The notes under the pieces were generated by a model. It ran no database searches, had not been told where the DNA came from, and saw only the letters and a program-made list of their open reading frames with translations. The position numbers and the translations under genes are program-made. Shown here in pieces: positions 48,523 through 61,689 of a stretch of 64,000 bases of DNA (the first letter of the stretch is position 1; every line of letters starts with the position of its first letter). The stretch is from positions 21,296,780 through 21,360,779 of the forward strand of contig NC_067291.1 of the NCBI RefSeq assembly GCF_020740795.1, read 5' to 3'. The DNA comes from Apus apus. Taxonomy: Eukaryota > Chordata > Aves > Apodiformes > Apodidae.

Positions 48523-51500
48523 AGCTCCTCTTCCCTGTGGAGCACGTGTGCAGTGTGCTCCCAGCTCTGCAGGATGTCCTGGACTCTGCCCAGGTGGGGC
48601 TTTCAGAAAGGGATCAGCACAAGCTGCAGTCACAGGTCCATGGGCTTGGACTCTGAATTCACATTAAGCTTCAAAGTCCCAGCCTTGGCTGAGCCAGCTA
48701 AATCCATGCTCCCTTTCCCTGAGCTGCCAAGAAATAGGAAGCTGTGGTTCCCAGTTGCTGACTTGCACAGCCCCTGCCTGGTGACCCACCACTCCCCCGG
48801 GGTCCCAGTCCCAAGCATATTCCCCAGGGTGAGGTAGGATGATCAGGAACAAATGCAGCTGCAAAGCCTCCCCTGAACCTGGGCCTCCCAAGGAGCAGTG
48901 TGCTGCTTTCTGTCCTCTAATTAAACTAATATTGCATCTTAGGAGTGGAAAAAATAAACAAACAATTAAAGGCTTGATGAGGTGTTAGATGCGACACTGG
49001 CAGAAGCAGAATAAGGGGGCCGGGCTCTGCCAGCTGTGGGGTAGGCAGTGGGGCAGCCCCAGAGCACTGTGTGCACAAGAGAGTATTCATGTTGCACACG
49101 TGTGGATCTGACCAGTGCTCAGAAAAGGTGGAGCTGCCCCAGGTGTGGGGCAAATCTCTGGCAAAGAGCATCCTTCCAATCCCAGCAGGCTCCTGCACAT
49201 CCCCAAAATAGGGTATTTGATATATATAATGTGGATAAAAGGGCTTCTTCCCCAACTCACTGCTTCTCAGAAGGCTGCAGAGGGCTGTGTCCTTCCTCCC
49301 CTCTCTCAAGAGCACACCAGGACTTTATTCAGCAGCACTAAAAGTGGATCCGGCAAAGTCTATTTTTGACATTCCCTGGATGCTCTGGGAATCCAAGCTC
49401 TGCCCTCAGAGCTGGGAGAACAGAAAAATGGCAAAGCTCTGCCTGCAACCTGCCTGGAGGCTCCCCTGGGGGCACAGGGAGGGGTGCAAAGCAGAGCCTG
49501 AGCATCCTGGTGTGGACAAAGAGAGGGGAGCAGGAGCAGCTGAGGGGTCACCAAGCTTACCTTGGGGTGAAGAGGAGCTCAGTGGAAGATGCCAACTGCT
49601 GATGTCTTTAGTCCTGAGCACTAGGTAAAGCAGATAATACAAAATCATGACTAATTAAACTTAATGTGAACATACCTCATTAACGTACTAAAGCACCCTC
49701 CCTCAGTCTGGAAAGACCCCTACTCACAGAAGCCCCCCCACCCCCTGAGTATGTGCCGTGATAAGGAGAAGTGCTGCTATTTTAAGTGGAAGTGAAGAGC
49801 TGACCAATCATGCAGACAAACGATACCCGTGTACTTAGAGATGAGGTAATTGTGCACGTCCCGTGTGCACAGAAACTCTGTGTGACTGGGAGGGTGTGTC
49901 AGCCCTGGGGATTTACCACCTGCAGCCCTTTCTGCACAGGACTGGAATAAAGCAAATCTCTTGACTCTGTGTGCAGATTGGATTATTGCACACTAGGTAA
50001 CAGACCCCGCTTCGGGAACAACATCCTTCTTGGGATGTATCCCAAGGGAGAGCAGGGCTGGCTGAGCCCAAAGCCACAGCTGTGCACAGAGGGGACCAGT
50101 TGCGAGCTGGGCTCGTACCCAGCTCCTTGTCTGCAGCTTGAGCTGGGACAGGAGCTGCTGTAAAACCTCTGGAGCAACACAAAGGCAGCTCTGCAGACTC
50201 AGAGCCATGGAATTGCTCTCATGGAGACCCCTGGAAACAAAGATCAGGGTCCCTCAAGCCCTCCAAGGGAGGGAAGATTTTAGCAGCCAGGTACCAGGGG
50301 GTGGCACTGGGGCCAGGAGCTGCTGAGCCAGGTCACCCCATGCTCAGCCTCCAAGTGCTGGTGCAGAAGGCCCCAGGCAGGTGGGATCACCTTGGATAAT
50401 CCATCCTGGGGCTGGACACACCGTGCTGGTGTGTAATCCCCAGGGCCAGAGGGATTAGCCCAAGGAAGCAAGGCCAGCACACAGGGGCTCCTGAGAGCAG
50501 CCCAGCTGGGAGCTGCTGGCTGGTGCTACCCGACACCTTTGCCCAGCTCTAATTAAGAATTTAATAACTGAATCTCTGTAAGCAATTAATCACTCCTTGT
50601 CATGGAGAAATGGCTGCTCCCTGTCTCTCATTGGAAGGTAACAGAGTAAGAGCTCCTGTCCTGCCAACAGGCCATAGCTTAGGGAGAGGCAGAAGCCACA
50701 TGACATGGTTTGAGGGGGTGAAACAAGCTCCAGCAGCAGACAGTGCCATGAATACACCAGACAAGGCAGGTGGCTGTGGGCAGGACATAGATGTCACTCA
50801 CTAAACCTGTGGCAAACCCTCCACCAGCACCACGCTCCATGTGAGCCACTTACACAGGCAGGTGGAATTACTCCCACCAAGGGCACAGGAAATCCCACCC
50901 ACTGGCATCCCCAACTTCCCCACATCACAGCCCCAAGGCACTAACCCTGTGCCAGCAGGGGTCAAGTTCTTCATGTTGTTACAGTCCTTCAGCAACTTCA
51001 TTGGGGTAGTTTTTGGCCTCTGGAAAGAGCTGGCTCCCCTGGAGAACCCTCCTTTATCCTGCATTTTCCTCAGGGTGTTTTAGACACACATACTCCTTAC
51101 CCCCACATCACCATGGCAGTGCACAGGAGGCAAGTAACTTGCCCAAGGACATGCAGGCTGTCAGCAGCAGAGCAAGGTGAGGCCCCAGGTCCCCCCACCC
51201 TCCCTGGGTTCTCTGCAGCTGTGTCAATAAAAGGCACCAACATGTGCAGAGAGCAGGGAATCCCCACAGACCCACTGCAAGGGTCCCAAAACCCTCCCAG
51301 GAGCTCAACAGGGAGAAAGCACTATAGAGTTTGGCACCTGCTGCTCAGGTCCACATGACAATAGGCCTTGCTGTAACAGACCCTTGTCAGTCACAGAAGA
51401 GTGACAGATTTATTTTTAATCCGATGAAGCATCTGCTGCTGACAGAGCACATCCCCTCAGGGCCCAGGCAGGCACGAGCAGCACCCACAGGGGAAACACC

Positions 51501-54500
51501 AGGGGCAGCAGGGACTGAGCTTGGCTGCCTCATAAATGTGTTACAAGATCATTTAAAGCCAGATGTGAGTGTGTCCCATCAGGGCTTGGCCAGCACTGGG
51601 CACTCCAGGCAGGCTGCTGGGGGCTGGCACTGCTGCAGATGCTGAGCTCTGTAGGATGTTTTCCTGTGGGTTATAGAAACAAATAAAACAAAACACATTT
51701 GCCAATTCAGGGAGATTCTTCTGGATAAGGCAAATTAATCAGATGTGATTCATCCTTGTGCTTTCTCTGCGGGACAGAGGCAGATTGGGGATTAGAGAGC
51801 TGGATGGGAATGCTGCCACCAGGGGAATCCAAGCCTGGGGTCCAGTGGGAGCTGCAGGGCTGCAGCACTTGGGGCCAGTACAAGCATCCTTGGCAGCAGA
51901 GAATCAATCACAGGCTTGTTCTGTTGGCCCAATGAATCCAGAGTTACCCAGGAAACTCTCGGGTCAGTTTGGCTAATTCCCATTCCCAGGCTCTGGATGG
52001 CCCCAGCAGAGCTCATGGCCAATCCCTGCTTGAGCAGCTCAGCCCGTGCTTGTCTGGGGAAGGTGATAGATCCAAGCCTCCACCTTTTGGCCCCCTCAAA
52101 CCTCTTCTCTAAACGGTCCCCAGGTTTTCCATGTTCCCTGTGTGCCTCAGGCCCACTCCCACCAGGAAGACCCTGGAGCAGCTCCTCCTGGCCTCAGACA
52201 CCAGCACTGTCACCACACCAGCTCTGGTCCCCACCACAGCCACTACCAGCCCTGCCAGGGAAAGAACTTCAATTACTCTCTTCTAATTCTTGAAGGATGG
52301 AGTCTGGTACCTGCACTTTACCTCCTTAAAACACCAAAGCACTTTTTGTGCCGGGACCAGGGGCCATGAGCTGCTCCGCCCTGACCTCTGCAGGGCACAG
52401 CTGGGCCGGTTTGTCACCCGTGCACACCCTGGTCCAGCCTCCGTGCCCCAGCTCCGGGACACTGCCTCTGCTGCCTGCACCTGCCAGCACCTCCTCACCC
52501 ACCGGACAAATGGCTTAGCGAACCACTGCAGAGTGACACCGTCCGTTACTTTCCTCAGCCTGATTATCCCTGTCCAGTGTCTGCGGTTTAAGATTAACGA
52601 GGCATTAGCACCCAGCCAAGGAGCTGATGGTGACACGCGTCCCCTCCTGCCCCCCAGGAGAGACAGGAAACACCCCGGGTTCCCGCAGCCAGGTTTATTT
52701 TCCCGTCCCCTGCCGGGGCCCCGGCTCCAGCCGCGCCGGTGCCAGCTCCGCGGGCGCGCGGGGGGCCGTGCCAAGCTGGCACCAGCCCGTTTGCACAGCT
52801 CTCCTCTCCCTTCGCAGAGAAGGTGTCTAATTAGTGTTGACATTTTTCTCCACTCAATTATTCAAAGTATCTGCCTGTTTCTTTCGCCCAGCTCTTTTAA
52901 CCGCAGTTTTGCTTCTCCACCACAAGCACAGGGCATCGACTCCCCCTCCCCGGTCCCAGACACACCCCGAGCACCCAGAAACGCCCGGGGATGGCGCCTT
53001 TGGCCCCGAAAGCAGCTTCTGAACATTGCCAAGCAGTTAACTCGAATACACACCTTTGAAAACTGCTTTAGTGATCGAACCTCTTCCGGGAGAGCCGGGT
53101 TACAGCGCTGCTCTTTGACAACGCACATGCCCCTCCCTGGGAAACCACCCGGTGCCCGCCCGGGCCAGGGGCCGGCTCCAGCTCCAGAGTCTGCTCCAGC
53201 CCTCAAGCTGCGCCCAGGGCAGGGCACAGGGCAGGGCTGCTGGCCCTGCTCTGCATCGCCCAGCCTGACCCTGGCCCGGGGGGGTTCTGGCTTCAGGAGG
53301 TTTTCGCGGGTCTATGCCCGGCCCCTCCCGCTTTCCAAGGACAGCCCAAAACCGGATCTTTTCCCAGTCTCTGTCACCCCGAGCACACACAGGGTGGCAC
53401 CAGCTCTTGTCACCGGCAGCAAAACCGCGTTTGCTGTCCCCACAGCCCCGGGTCCCGGCTAAGGGCACTTCCCCAGCAGCCTCGTGCTTCTCCAGCCCTG
53501 GACATGTGCTCAGACAAGATGGGCTGTTGTGCAACCCGGGTCACCCCATCAGCCTTTGTGGAACCTGGGAACCTCAGCAGCAAAGCTTGCTTCCCGAGAA
53601 ATCGTTCATAAAAAAAAACAAAGAAAAAAGGAATCCTTACCCTGGCTGCTCTGGGTGCCACATTTCAGCCTGTCCTGATCCATCAGCCTCACCCAGCACC
53701 AACATCCACCGGCACAGGCAGCACCACCATCACCCAGCTTTGATGAGACCGCATTCAGGGGGCAGAAATCACCTCCAGAGGGACTCCACTATGTTTCCCA
53801 TTCACCTAACAAATATAGCTGAAGCTGCAGAGCAAGATTCCCACAGGAATCACCAGGGCACGGCCTGAGTGGAGTTCCTGCACAGCCCCACAAACACAAA
53901 AAAACCCACCAGCACCCCCTGGTTCCCCTTTATTCCTGAAAATTACCCAGAAACACCCATACCAGGACACCTGATAGTTGATTGTTAATTAGGGTTAATT
54001 AACCTCCAGCTTCAGCCCTTTGGCTTCCTAAGGAACTGCTTGGAGATCCTCAGCCCCCCCAACCTGGGGATTTTCCCTACTGGGTGCTCCTCCCTCCCTA
54101 TGGGGAGCTGGACACCCCCACCCCCCCAAACCCTCCCCCATCACTGCTGGGAGCCTGTGTGGCGAGTGTGTTTCCCCTGGCTCCATCCCTCCCACTCCAT
54201 CCCTCCTGTTCCAGGGGCAAGGGGACAAAAATAAAGGTCATTTCCCTCCGATGGAAGATTCTAGAGAGTAGCAGTGCCCATGTCCAGCAGCATCACGCCA
54301 GGGGAAGATTTTCCAGGCACACACACAGTGGCATTCCAGAGATGATTATTCAGTACATGAATTTATTCTAAACAGCCAAACGTGGAACCGTGGCTCTGAA
54401 AGTCCCATGTTGTGTGTTTGGGGTGCTCAGAGCAGTGGTTTCTGCTGCTCCCCCATCGCAGAAGGTGGGGGGGCACCCCAGGGCTCCCCCAAGCCCAGAC

Positions 54501-57200
54501 CCACACGGACCAGCCCCATTTCTCCCCTTTCAAACCCAGTTTTAGAATTACAGAAAATAATTTATTTCTTTTTTTCCAAGCTGGTCTATTTGTAACGATG
54601 TGAAACCAGAAAAAGGCAGAAATCCTGTGCTGAGGAACAGCAGAAAAAACACAGTATAAAGGCACAAGGTTTTGCCTGGCAGTGAAATCAGGGCGTTTCA
54701 AATGCCAAACCTGCTGAGTTTGCTGCATGCGAAGGAGCCTTCCAAGCTGCCCAAGATGTCACAAACATTGGATTTTGGCTCCCTGTTCCAAGTCATTTCA
54801 GTAAATGGCAAAAAAAATGCCACTAAAACACAGCAATTGGCACTACCAGCTGCACAAATAAATAAGCTTGTCATCGTTTTAGTTTTTTTCCCATTTTCTA
54901 AGTTAAAAATCTTCTGGATGCCAAATGCCACCCATTGGATCCATCTCTGTGCGCACACGATGAGCAGGAACAACAGGGCTGGAACAGGACTGGGGCAGGG
55001 GGAAATATGACCTTGACCTTGCTGCACTTGGCTTGTTAAAATGCATCTCAGATTAAAAAAAAAACAAAATGGGCAACTAAACGAAAGGGAGAGACCCTGG
55101 ACCCTGCTGGAACCCACAGGGAGACGAGAGCCAAGGGGATCAGGGACCGGAGAGCCCAGAGGCACAAACACATGGTACCACTTCCAAGGGCAATAATAAT
55201 ATATATAATAACATATTTCTCCTGACTGTGGCACAAACAGGCTGCCCCGGATCCAGGCAGGGGGATCCCATGGGAGTGGTGGGGCTGCGTGGCCACAGTC
55301 ACCCCCTGCCAGAGCAGGGCTGGGTCACAGAGCAGGTGCTGCTGAGCTGCTGGCGCTGGGCATGAGGCAGGAATTCAGCAGAGGAGCAGGAGCCATGTCT
55401 GTAACCAGCATCGTGTCATCTCAGCTCTCCTAGAGGTTTTTGCAGTTCCAGCAGATCATTTGACAAAGCTGCTCCAGCCCTGATAGTTCCGTGGAATAAT
55501 TGAACCAGGGCAGTGTGACTCTGAAATGGAGGATGGCTCCTGGCTCTCTGCTGGATGCTCAGTTGGAAAAACCATGGAAAACCCATGTTTTCCAGTTTCA
55601 TGGGAAGGGTCTTCCCACCAGCATGAGAAGAGAAGCCTCCCCAGGGAGGAGAGGGGGCAGGAAGGGGTGTGGCAGGCTGGGCCACCAGCTGTGGGACAGG
55701 AGCACCTGGGGAATGGTGACAGCCCCTGTCTGCAGTGGGGGACATGGTGCTGGGACATGTGAGGGCTGGATGATGGCAGGGACCAGTTTTCCCACTCCTG
55801 CTCCTCTCCTGGGATTTGCAGCCACCTGCTCGGTCCTGCTGTGAGCAGGGATGGAGGTGAGAACCAGTGGGAGGGCAGAAGACCCCCAGCCCCATGCCCT
55901 CCAGTCCGGACACCCCCTCCCCAATCCCACCCAGCCCCTGGGATGGATCCAGCCCTGACTCCTCTCCCCGAGGAGCAGCACAGCCCCTGCAGGACAGGGC
56001 TGGCAGTTGGCCCACCATGATTCAGTGCTGTACTGTTTCCCAGGGCCCTGCCGGGATGGGCAGGTGGGCAGGAGGGAACTGGCAGCTGCCTGTAACAGGG
56101 AGGAGGGCAGGGAGGTGGAGATGGAAGGGAAAGCATAAACCCAGTCCGGGTGGCTCCAGCTGGGCCATCCTGCTGACCTGCAATGGGCTCCAACCTCAGC
56201 CAAGTTGGGACTCCCCTCACAGTTCAGCTCTGCCAGGGCTGCCTGTGCTGCTGGCACAGCCCCCGGGTCACAGGCTGCTCCTTGGAGGAAGGGCCCCAAA
56301 CTGGAGAAAACCCCAGGCACAGGGTGGCCCCAACCTGGACTGGTGGGAGACCACCAGCCACTTCCCATATCCACAGCATCCCGAGGGAGAGCAGCCCCTG
56401 GCTGGGGGGCACGACTCTCCCCACACACACACCTTGCTGGCCCTGCTGTGCCCCCCGGCAGACCCCACGGGGTACATTTATCACAGAAAAATACACAGCA
56501 AAACACACGTTACTTGTGTCTCAAGCACTTAGAAGCAGGAAAACTAAATTAATTAAATTAAGTTAAATGGCCAAGCTGCCTCGGTGCAGTGACAGCAGAC
56601 ACGGCATCTGTGTGAACTCTTCTTGCCGGTTCCCTGCCGAGGATGTGGAGTTGGGCATCCCGGGAAAACCTGCCCCTTCCACAGGCAAAGCCTCATCGCC
56701 CCCTGAGAGAGACGAGTGCCAAGGGGAGGGACACAAAACTGGCCCAGATCCTCCGTTGGGAGCCCAGGCTGGTGCTCAGCCCCAGCAGCAGGACCCCCAG
56801 ACCCTCGCAGGGGTGGGGAGGGGGTCCATGGCTTTGCACTTCACTCGTGTCCTGAATAAATTTGGGTTCATTTTCCTTAAATATCTCTCCCCTGAAGAGC
56901 TAACGGCTTCAATACACACTTCAAACATGTAAAAATCAACATGTAACAATAAAAAATTCGGGGTTTAACTTTCCCTTCTCCCAGGTTTGCATTAGCCAAC
57001 ATCCCAAAACCCCCGGAGACATCTGTCCTGGGGCTGGAGACCCCTGGAGCACCGCGGGGTCCCCCCCAGCAGAGGCGGAGCTGGGGCGGCAGGAGCTCAG
57101 CTCAGCCCGGGGCGCTTCCAGGAAGCTCCCGCTGCCGGCCCCGCTCCTCCTCAGGGCTCTGTAACACAAATGGCAAACGTAAAACAAAACAAAAAACAAC
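48523..57200. other. Gene-free upstream flank
   Basis: About 8.7 kb with no gene or repeat that I recognise. AT-rich patches at 49640-49870, 50540-50600, 52820-52900, 53960-54010 and 54540-54950. A 390-codon open frame lies at 52290-53462 but lacks any domain signature. Confidence 0.6.
53983..54004. promoter_or_regulatory. HNF1-like double GTTAAT motif with 12-bp palindrome
   Basis: GTTAATTA is followed by GGTTAATTAACC, a perfect 12-bp palindrome. It resembles HNF1 or homeodomain dimer sites; a chance match is possible. Confidence 0.3.
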
Positions 57201-57216
57201 CACACGTACAAAAAGG

Positions 57217-57415
57217 CACGATCTAATTAGCAGCCTTCAGCTACAGCATTGAATTAGCAGAGAAAAAGTGAAAGTGGGTTTAATTAAAACTGTTGCTGGA
57301 AGAGAATTTTGATTAACTGATGTGATGCATTAAGATTGCAAATCCCAGAAGCTCAAGTGACAGATAAAATAGTGCAAGTGGTTTACAAATTAATTTACTT
57401 TAAAAAAAAAAGGCA
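57217..57415. promoter_or_regulatory. AT-rich candidate regulatory element A
   Basis: Dense in TAAT/ATTA cores (TCTAATTAGC, TGAATTAGC, TTTAATTAAAA, GATTAACTGATG, AAATTAATTTAC) with no repeat structure, between GC-rich stretches. Composition typical of conserved non-coding enhancers; conservation not testable here. Confidence 0.35.
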
Positions 57416-57826
57416 ACAAGAACAACAAGCACACTGCCTATTCTTATTAAAAATTAATTAGCAACAAAGGTTCCAACAGCTCAGGCTGCCCAGGCGGGGG
57501 GGGGGGATTTGGCTGGTTGGAGCTGCAAATCCCAGATGTGTGTCCCTGTGTTGGGGACGCAGCAGGAGCCAGGGTGGTGGCCACGGCAGCAGCGACATCA
57601 TGACAATCCAACACTTTTTACAGTGACTTTTGTCCCCAAGGGACAGGACAGGGGTGGCTCTGCCCCTGTCCCCACAGGAGCCAGGCGACAAGTGGCACCA
57701 GGACGTGTTGCCAAGGGCAGCAACGTTAAACTGAAATGTTTATCAACACCGCACTGTTTTGTGGTTTGTTTGGGGTTTTTTTTAACTCCCCTCGTTTGAC
57801 ACATCCTGATGATGTTTCCATGCCCG

Positions 57827-57840
57827 GTTGCCGTGGCAAC
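57827..57840. promoter_or_regulatory. Second RFX X-box (GTTGCCGTGGCAAC)
   Basis: Both half-sites GTTGCC and GGCAAC intact with a 2-nt spacer, 12.7 kb upstream of RASGRF1. Its flanks differ from those of the 46402 copy, so the two are not a recent duplication. Confidence 0.5.
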
Positions 57841-58359
57841 TCACGCTGGCTCCCGGTGGCTCTGGGAATCCTTGTCTCCCAAGAGCCAGCGGGTCCCAGT
57901 GCCACAAGCACCCAGAGCACAGCCCGTGACCCCAGCAGCTGCAGTGGGGTCTGGTTGGGCACAGGGACCCCCCGGCCCTGGGCTGCCCACCAGCCCCGAG
58001 AAATGCCACCAAGGCATTCATGGAAGATGGATCCCAGCTGGGATGGAACCCGCACACCCGGGGTCCTCCTTCTGCCTCCAAACCCCTCCGTGATGTGCAA
58101 GAGCCAAACGGTTCCCACAAACCCTCTGCAACACAAACCACAGGTCGGAAAACCTTCGCTGCCTCGTGTTCAGAGGCACTTCAGCTGTTTTCTCCAGCTG
58201 CTCGCTGTTTTCCAGGGTGTTTTGTGGTGTTCCCAACGCACTGTGGCACTGGCAGCCCAGCACCAGCTCGTGTCAGGGGCACCCGCAGCTCTGGGTTTTC
58301 CCTGGCTCACTAACAGATTCATTGAGGGCCTCGGAGCGTTGGAGGAGGCATTGTCCCTG

Positions 58360-58530
58360 CCGGCAAAATTAGCACTAACAAGTAGGACATAAACCAGCAC
58401 CTACAGTAAATCCAGGCCCGCCGTCTGCTATGGGAGCCACGGATCAGCCAGGAATATAATTGTACCCTTCAGGCGTCAGGGAAAGCTTTTAAAAGGCACA
58501 GCAGAATATAAAGCAAATTAGCAAAGCATC
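58360..58530. promoter_or_regulatory. Candidate regulatory element B
   Basis: Unique, compositionally balanced sequence (AAAATTAGCACTAACAAG; AGGAATATAATTGTACCC; CAAATTAGCAAAGC) between GC-rich blocks. Flagged only by composition. Confidence 0.25.
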
Positions 58531-59353
58531 ACGTTTCCCAAGGCACACACAGCCCCCCCAGAGCCACACCCCAGCCCGGCACCCCCTAACTGGACCCCAG
58601 CCCTCCCCACAGCCCAGTTCCCAGAGCCTGACCCCAGTGCTCCCCCTCTCCACCCCCCCAGTGCACCCCGATTTTGGAGCAGCACCCTGGGAACAACATC
58701 GGCTCCTGGCCCATGTCATGGAGAGCACTGGCTCAAGGACCTGCTGGCACAGGGTGGATCAATACCCTCCCTGACTCTGGAAGGACTCATCCAGCATCAG
58801 AAATGGGCTCTGATCTGGTGATTCCGGCTGGCTGATCTCATTTTATTGCAGATTACCGAGATGTTCCCAGGAAGACGGGCTGTCAAATCCAATCTCGTTC
58901 CGCATTCCGGCCACGCTCCCAGCCCGCCTGCCGCAGGGTGCCCGAGCAGCCTGGCTGTGCTGAGGGGCTGCAGTGCTGCAGTGAAAGGGTTAACACCTCC
59001 CGGGGGGGGGGAGCACCCTCCCCAGAATCCCTGCAGTGGCTGTGTCCAGGGAGCAGTGACCTCCAACCGCTGGTATGTTTCTTCGGGAGCTGCAGAGGCC
59101 ACAGTCACTTGCAGCATCTCCAGGGGACGCCGCATCTCGCTGCCTTTGGAACTGCAGGGTGCTTTTCCCAACAGATTTTTGAGCTGCTGTCCCAGCCCCT
59201 GACACAGGATAAACCATGAGATGTTGGGCAGAGGCAGGATGGTGACAGTCACCACAGGCACGCAGGGAAGTGACAGGTGTCAGGGGCCGTTGCTCCTGCT
59301 TTGAAGCTTCCAGTGCTCAGCGCTATAATTGGGAGGGGGAAAAAATTGTTATT

Positions 59354-59369
59354 GGGGGGGGGGGGGGGG
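59354..59369 (+). repeat. Run of 16 guanines
   Basis: Uninterrupted G16 in unique sequence; can form G-quadruplex-like structure and is prone to length change and sequencing error. Confidence 0.9.
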
Positions 59370-60635
59370 TGGAAATGGTTATGGGAAGGATAGGGAGGAA
59401 AGTAAAGGATGTTTGTGCTGTACGAACTGATTCAAACCCCCAGGCAGTGGCCCAGCCACCCCCTGCTGATTTATCCACCTGCAGATCACGCTGTGGAGCT
59501 GCAGACCAAGGGCAATGACGGGGACCCGGGGGCTCTTTCCTCTGTCGCCCCAACCTGAGAGAACAGTTCATGTACAAAAACAACTCCTTTGCACCAACGG
59601 CTGACTCTGAAAATGGGTCTTTAATTCCTAACTCCCATACCCGTCCGTTTGCAATCTTCCCTGTCCACACGTGGATTCCTGCTGCAACCAAAATATCCGG
59701 CTCGATGAAGCCCTCCAGTCCCTAAGCCTCGCGCCAGGGATCCCTCTTTGTCCTCCCCAGCTCTGCGGGAAGGGACCTGCTCTCCCGTTGGGAGGAGCAG
59801 CCGGATCAGGGCACCAGAGGCTGCACAACCCGCTGCTCGGTCCCGGAGCCCTCGCAGGAAACAGCCTCTTCGTGGCCAGGTTTGCTCATGAATAAACACA
59901 ACCACTAACAGCACCGTTTGCCTCGGCCCCTGGGGAAGCATTTTTGCAATTTCTTGCTAGAAACCCTCTAAATGCATCACTTCTCTCATCCCCCGTGGAG
60001 ATGTTTCCACAAGCACGAACTGCAGGGCTGCTGCCTGTGAATCGAACCTGCTGAATTTTTTAAAAATCCCCACCTCGCCCCCCTGCTAGAGGAGAGCGGG
60101 AGAGCTCAGCCCCTTCCACCCAGGCTACCAACACCAGCTGGCTCCCTGCCCCGGGAGCAGAGCTCTGCCGCGGGCCGTGGAAGGAGCAGCAGCCACGAGA
60201 TCAAGATGGAAAGACAAGCGGCGTCGCTGCTGTGCTAACGGGAAATAAACCCTGGCTACCGGGATGCTGCTCCCGCAGCCACGAGGCTCCGGGAAGGATC
60301 ACTTCTCTATGGGGGAAGCAGTAGAAGCCCCCTCCCCACCCCGGCAAGCCGCAGGTACCACCGTGCTTGGCAATGCCCCTGCGGCGAGGAGGGCTGTGCA
60401 GAGCCCAGCCCCTGGGAAAACCCTTTTTCCCCATGGATCAGGGCTGGGGGGTCGGGTGGGAAGCAGCGAGTGCCCATCCCGCCCTTCCCCATCCGACGTG
60501 TTCTCCCGGTGCCTGCTGCTCGTGCACGAGCCGGGCTGCGGCGCCTGGAAGAGGCAGCCTGGGCTTGGGAACACCCGATCTGTCAGGGCCGCTCCCCGGC
60601 GCTTTTTGGAAAACCCTGCAGGCAGGTGCAGGTGC

Positions 60636-60890
60636 CACATCAATATGTCAGCGCTCGGATGACGAGTTCATAATGTTTTCTGCTTGCATTCCGCTGTCTC
60701 CGCGTATTAGCAAACAAGCTGCTCCCAAGCCCTGCTCTCTGGAGCCAGGGGTTGCAGATTTAATAACAAAATAATCGTTGTAAATCATTAGTTGGTGATT
60801 CAGCATGGAAATACCTCATTATCACTTAAGCATGTGCAGTATGTGACTTATGAAAACCTCTGAGTTATGGCTAATTAAGTGCTGGCCAAA
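60636..60890. promoter_or_regulatory. AT-rich candidate regulatory element C
   Basis: Complex unique sequence with TTTAATAACAAAATAATCG, AAATCATTAGTTGGTGATTC and GGCTAATTAAGTG, flanked by GC-rich DNA. Resembles vertebrate conserved enhancers in texture. Confidence 0.35.
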
Positions 60891-61079
60891 AAATGTCCCA
60901 GATCAGAGCTACATTTATCCACCATGGAGGATAAAACGCGTGAGGCCACGAGGAGCCGTGGCCCGGGGAGCTGGACACACCCCGACGAGGTTGTAACTGC
61001 TCGGAGTGTGGAGAGAAGGAGTGTGGTGCTCAGAAAGCTGCTTCCACCCCCAAAGCACTGGGATACTGGGCAACACGAA

Positions 61080-61205
61080 CCTCTCATTAACAGGATTTTT
61101 TTACATCTGCAACATGCTAATTAATGTATTTATTAATCATGAGAACTTTGAACACTGGCAGATGGTGAAACAAATCCGTTCTGCTCTGCAACAGCTACCC
61201 CCAAA
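61080..61205. promoter_or_regulatory. AT-rich candidate regulatory element D
   Basis: CATGCTAATTAATGTATTTA and TTAATCATGAGAACTTTG within about 125 bp of unique sequence. Possibly part of one larger element with 60636-60890. Confidence 0.3.
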
Positions 61206-61689
61206 GAAGCAGGTATCTGTGTCCCCTCTGCCTTCTCGGCTTTTCCTGCTTTGGGCCTGGAGCCATTGGAGCCAGGGCACGGGGATCCCACCATGCCCCT
61301 CCTGGGACACCACACCAATGGCTTCTGGTGGGCTTTTCTGGTTGGTGGTCTCAGGCAGTTAGTGGGAAGCAGAGGGGATGGAACCATTGCTGAGCGAGCC
61401 TCTTGCACTAGAAAAGGGTCTAAAAATAAGCTTTTAATACACTCTTGCATCTTGTCAAGGCTTTAAATAGCAGTTGGGAGTTCAGATTTTAAGCACTGTT
61501 GAGCTCAAATCATTTATGACAACTTGGGGGACAAAAATAAACGAGAATGAGGAAAGAGGAGGAGCACGTCCCCCTCCGTAGCCGCCGAGGAGCCAAGTCC
61601 ATAGGCTGAGCCCGGGCAGCAGCCACTGCCCCCGCGTGCCCCCTGGGCCAAGGAGTGGGAGCAGGTTGTGGTGGAGGCCACCCAGGGGG

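Noticed and set aside
49755-49785. Possible miR-184 precursor (miR-184 lies upstream of RASGRF1 in human)
   Set aside because: Only a short GTGATAAGG-like match; the mature sequence is absent on both strands by eye, and no matching hairpin arm is present. The microRNA is probably beyond the window.
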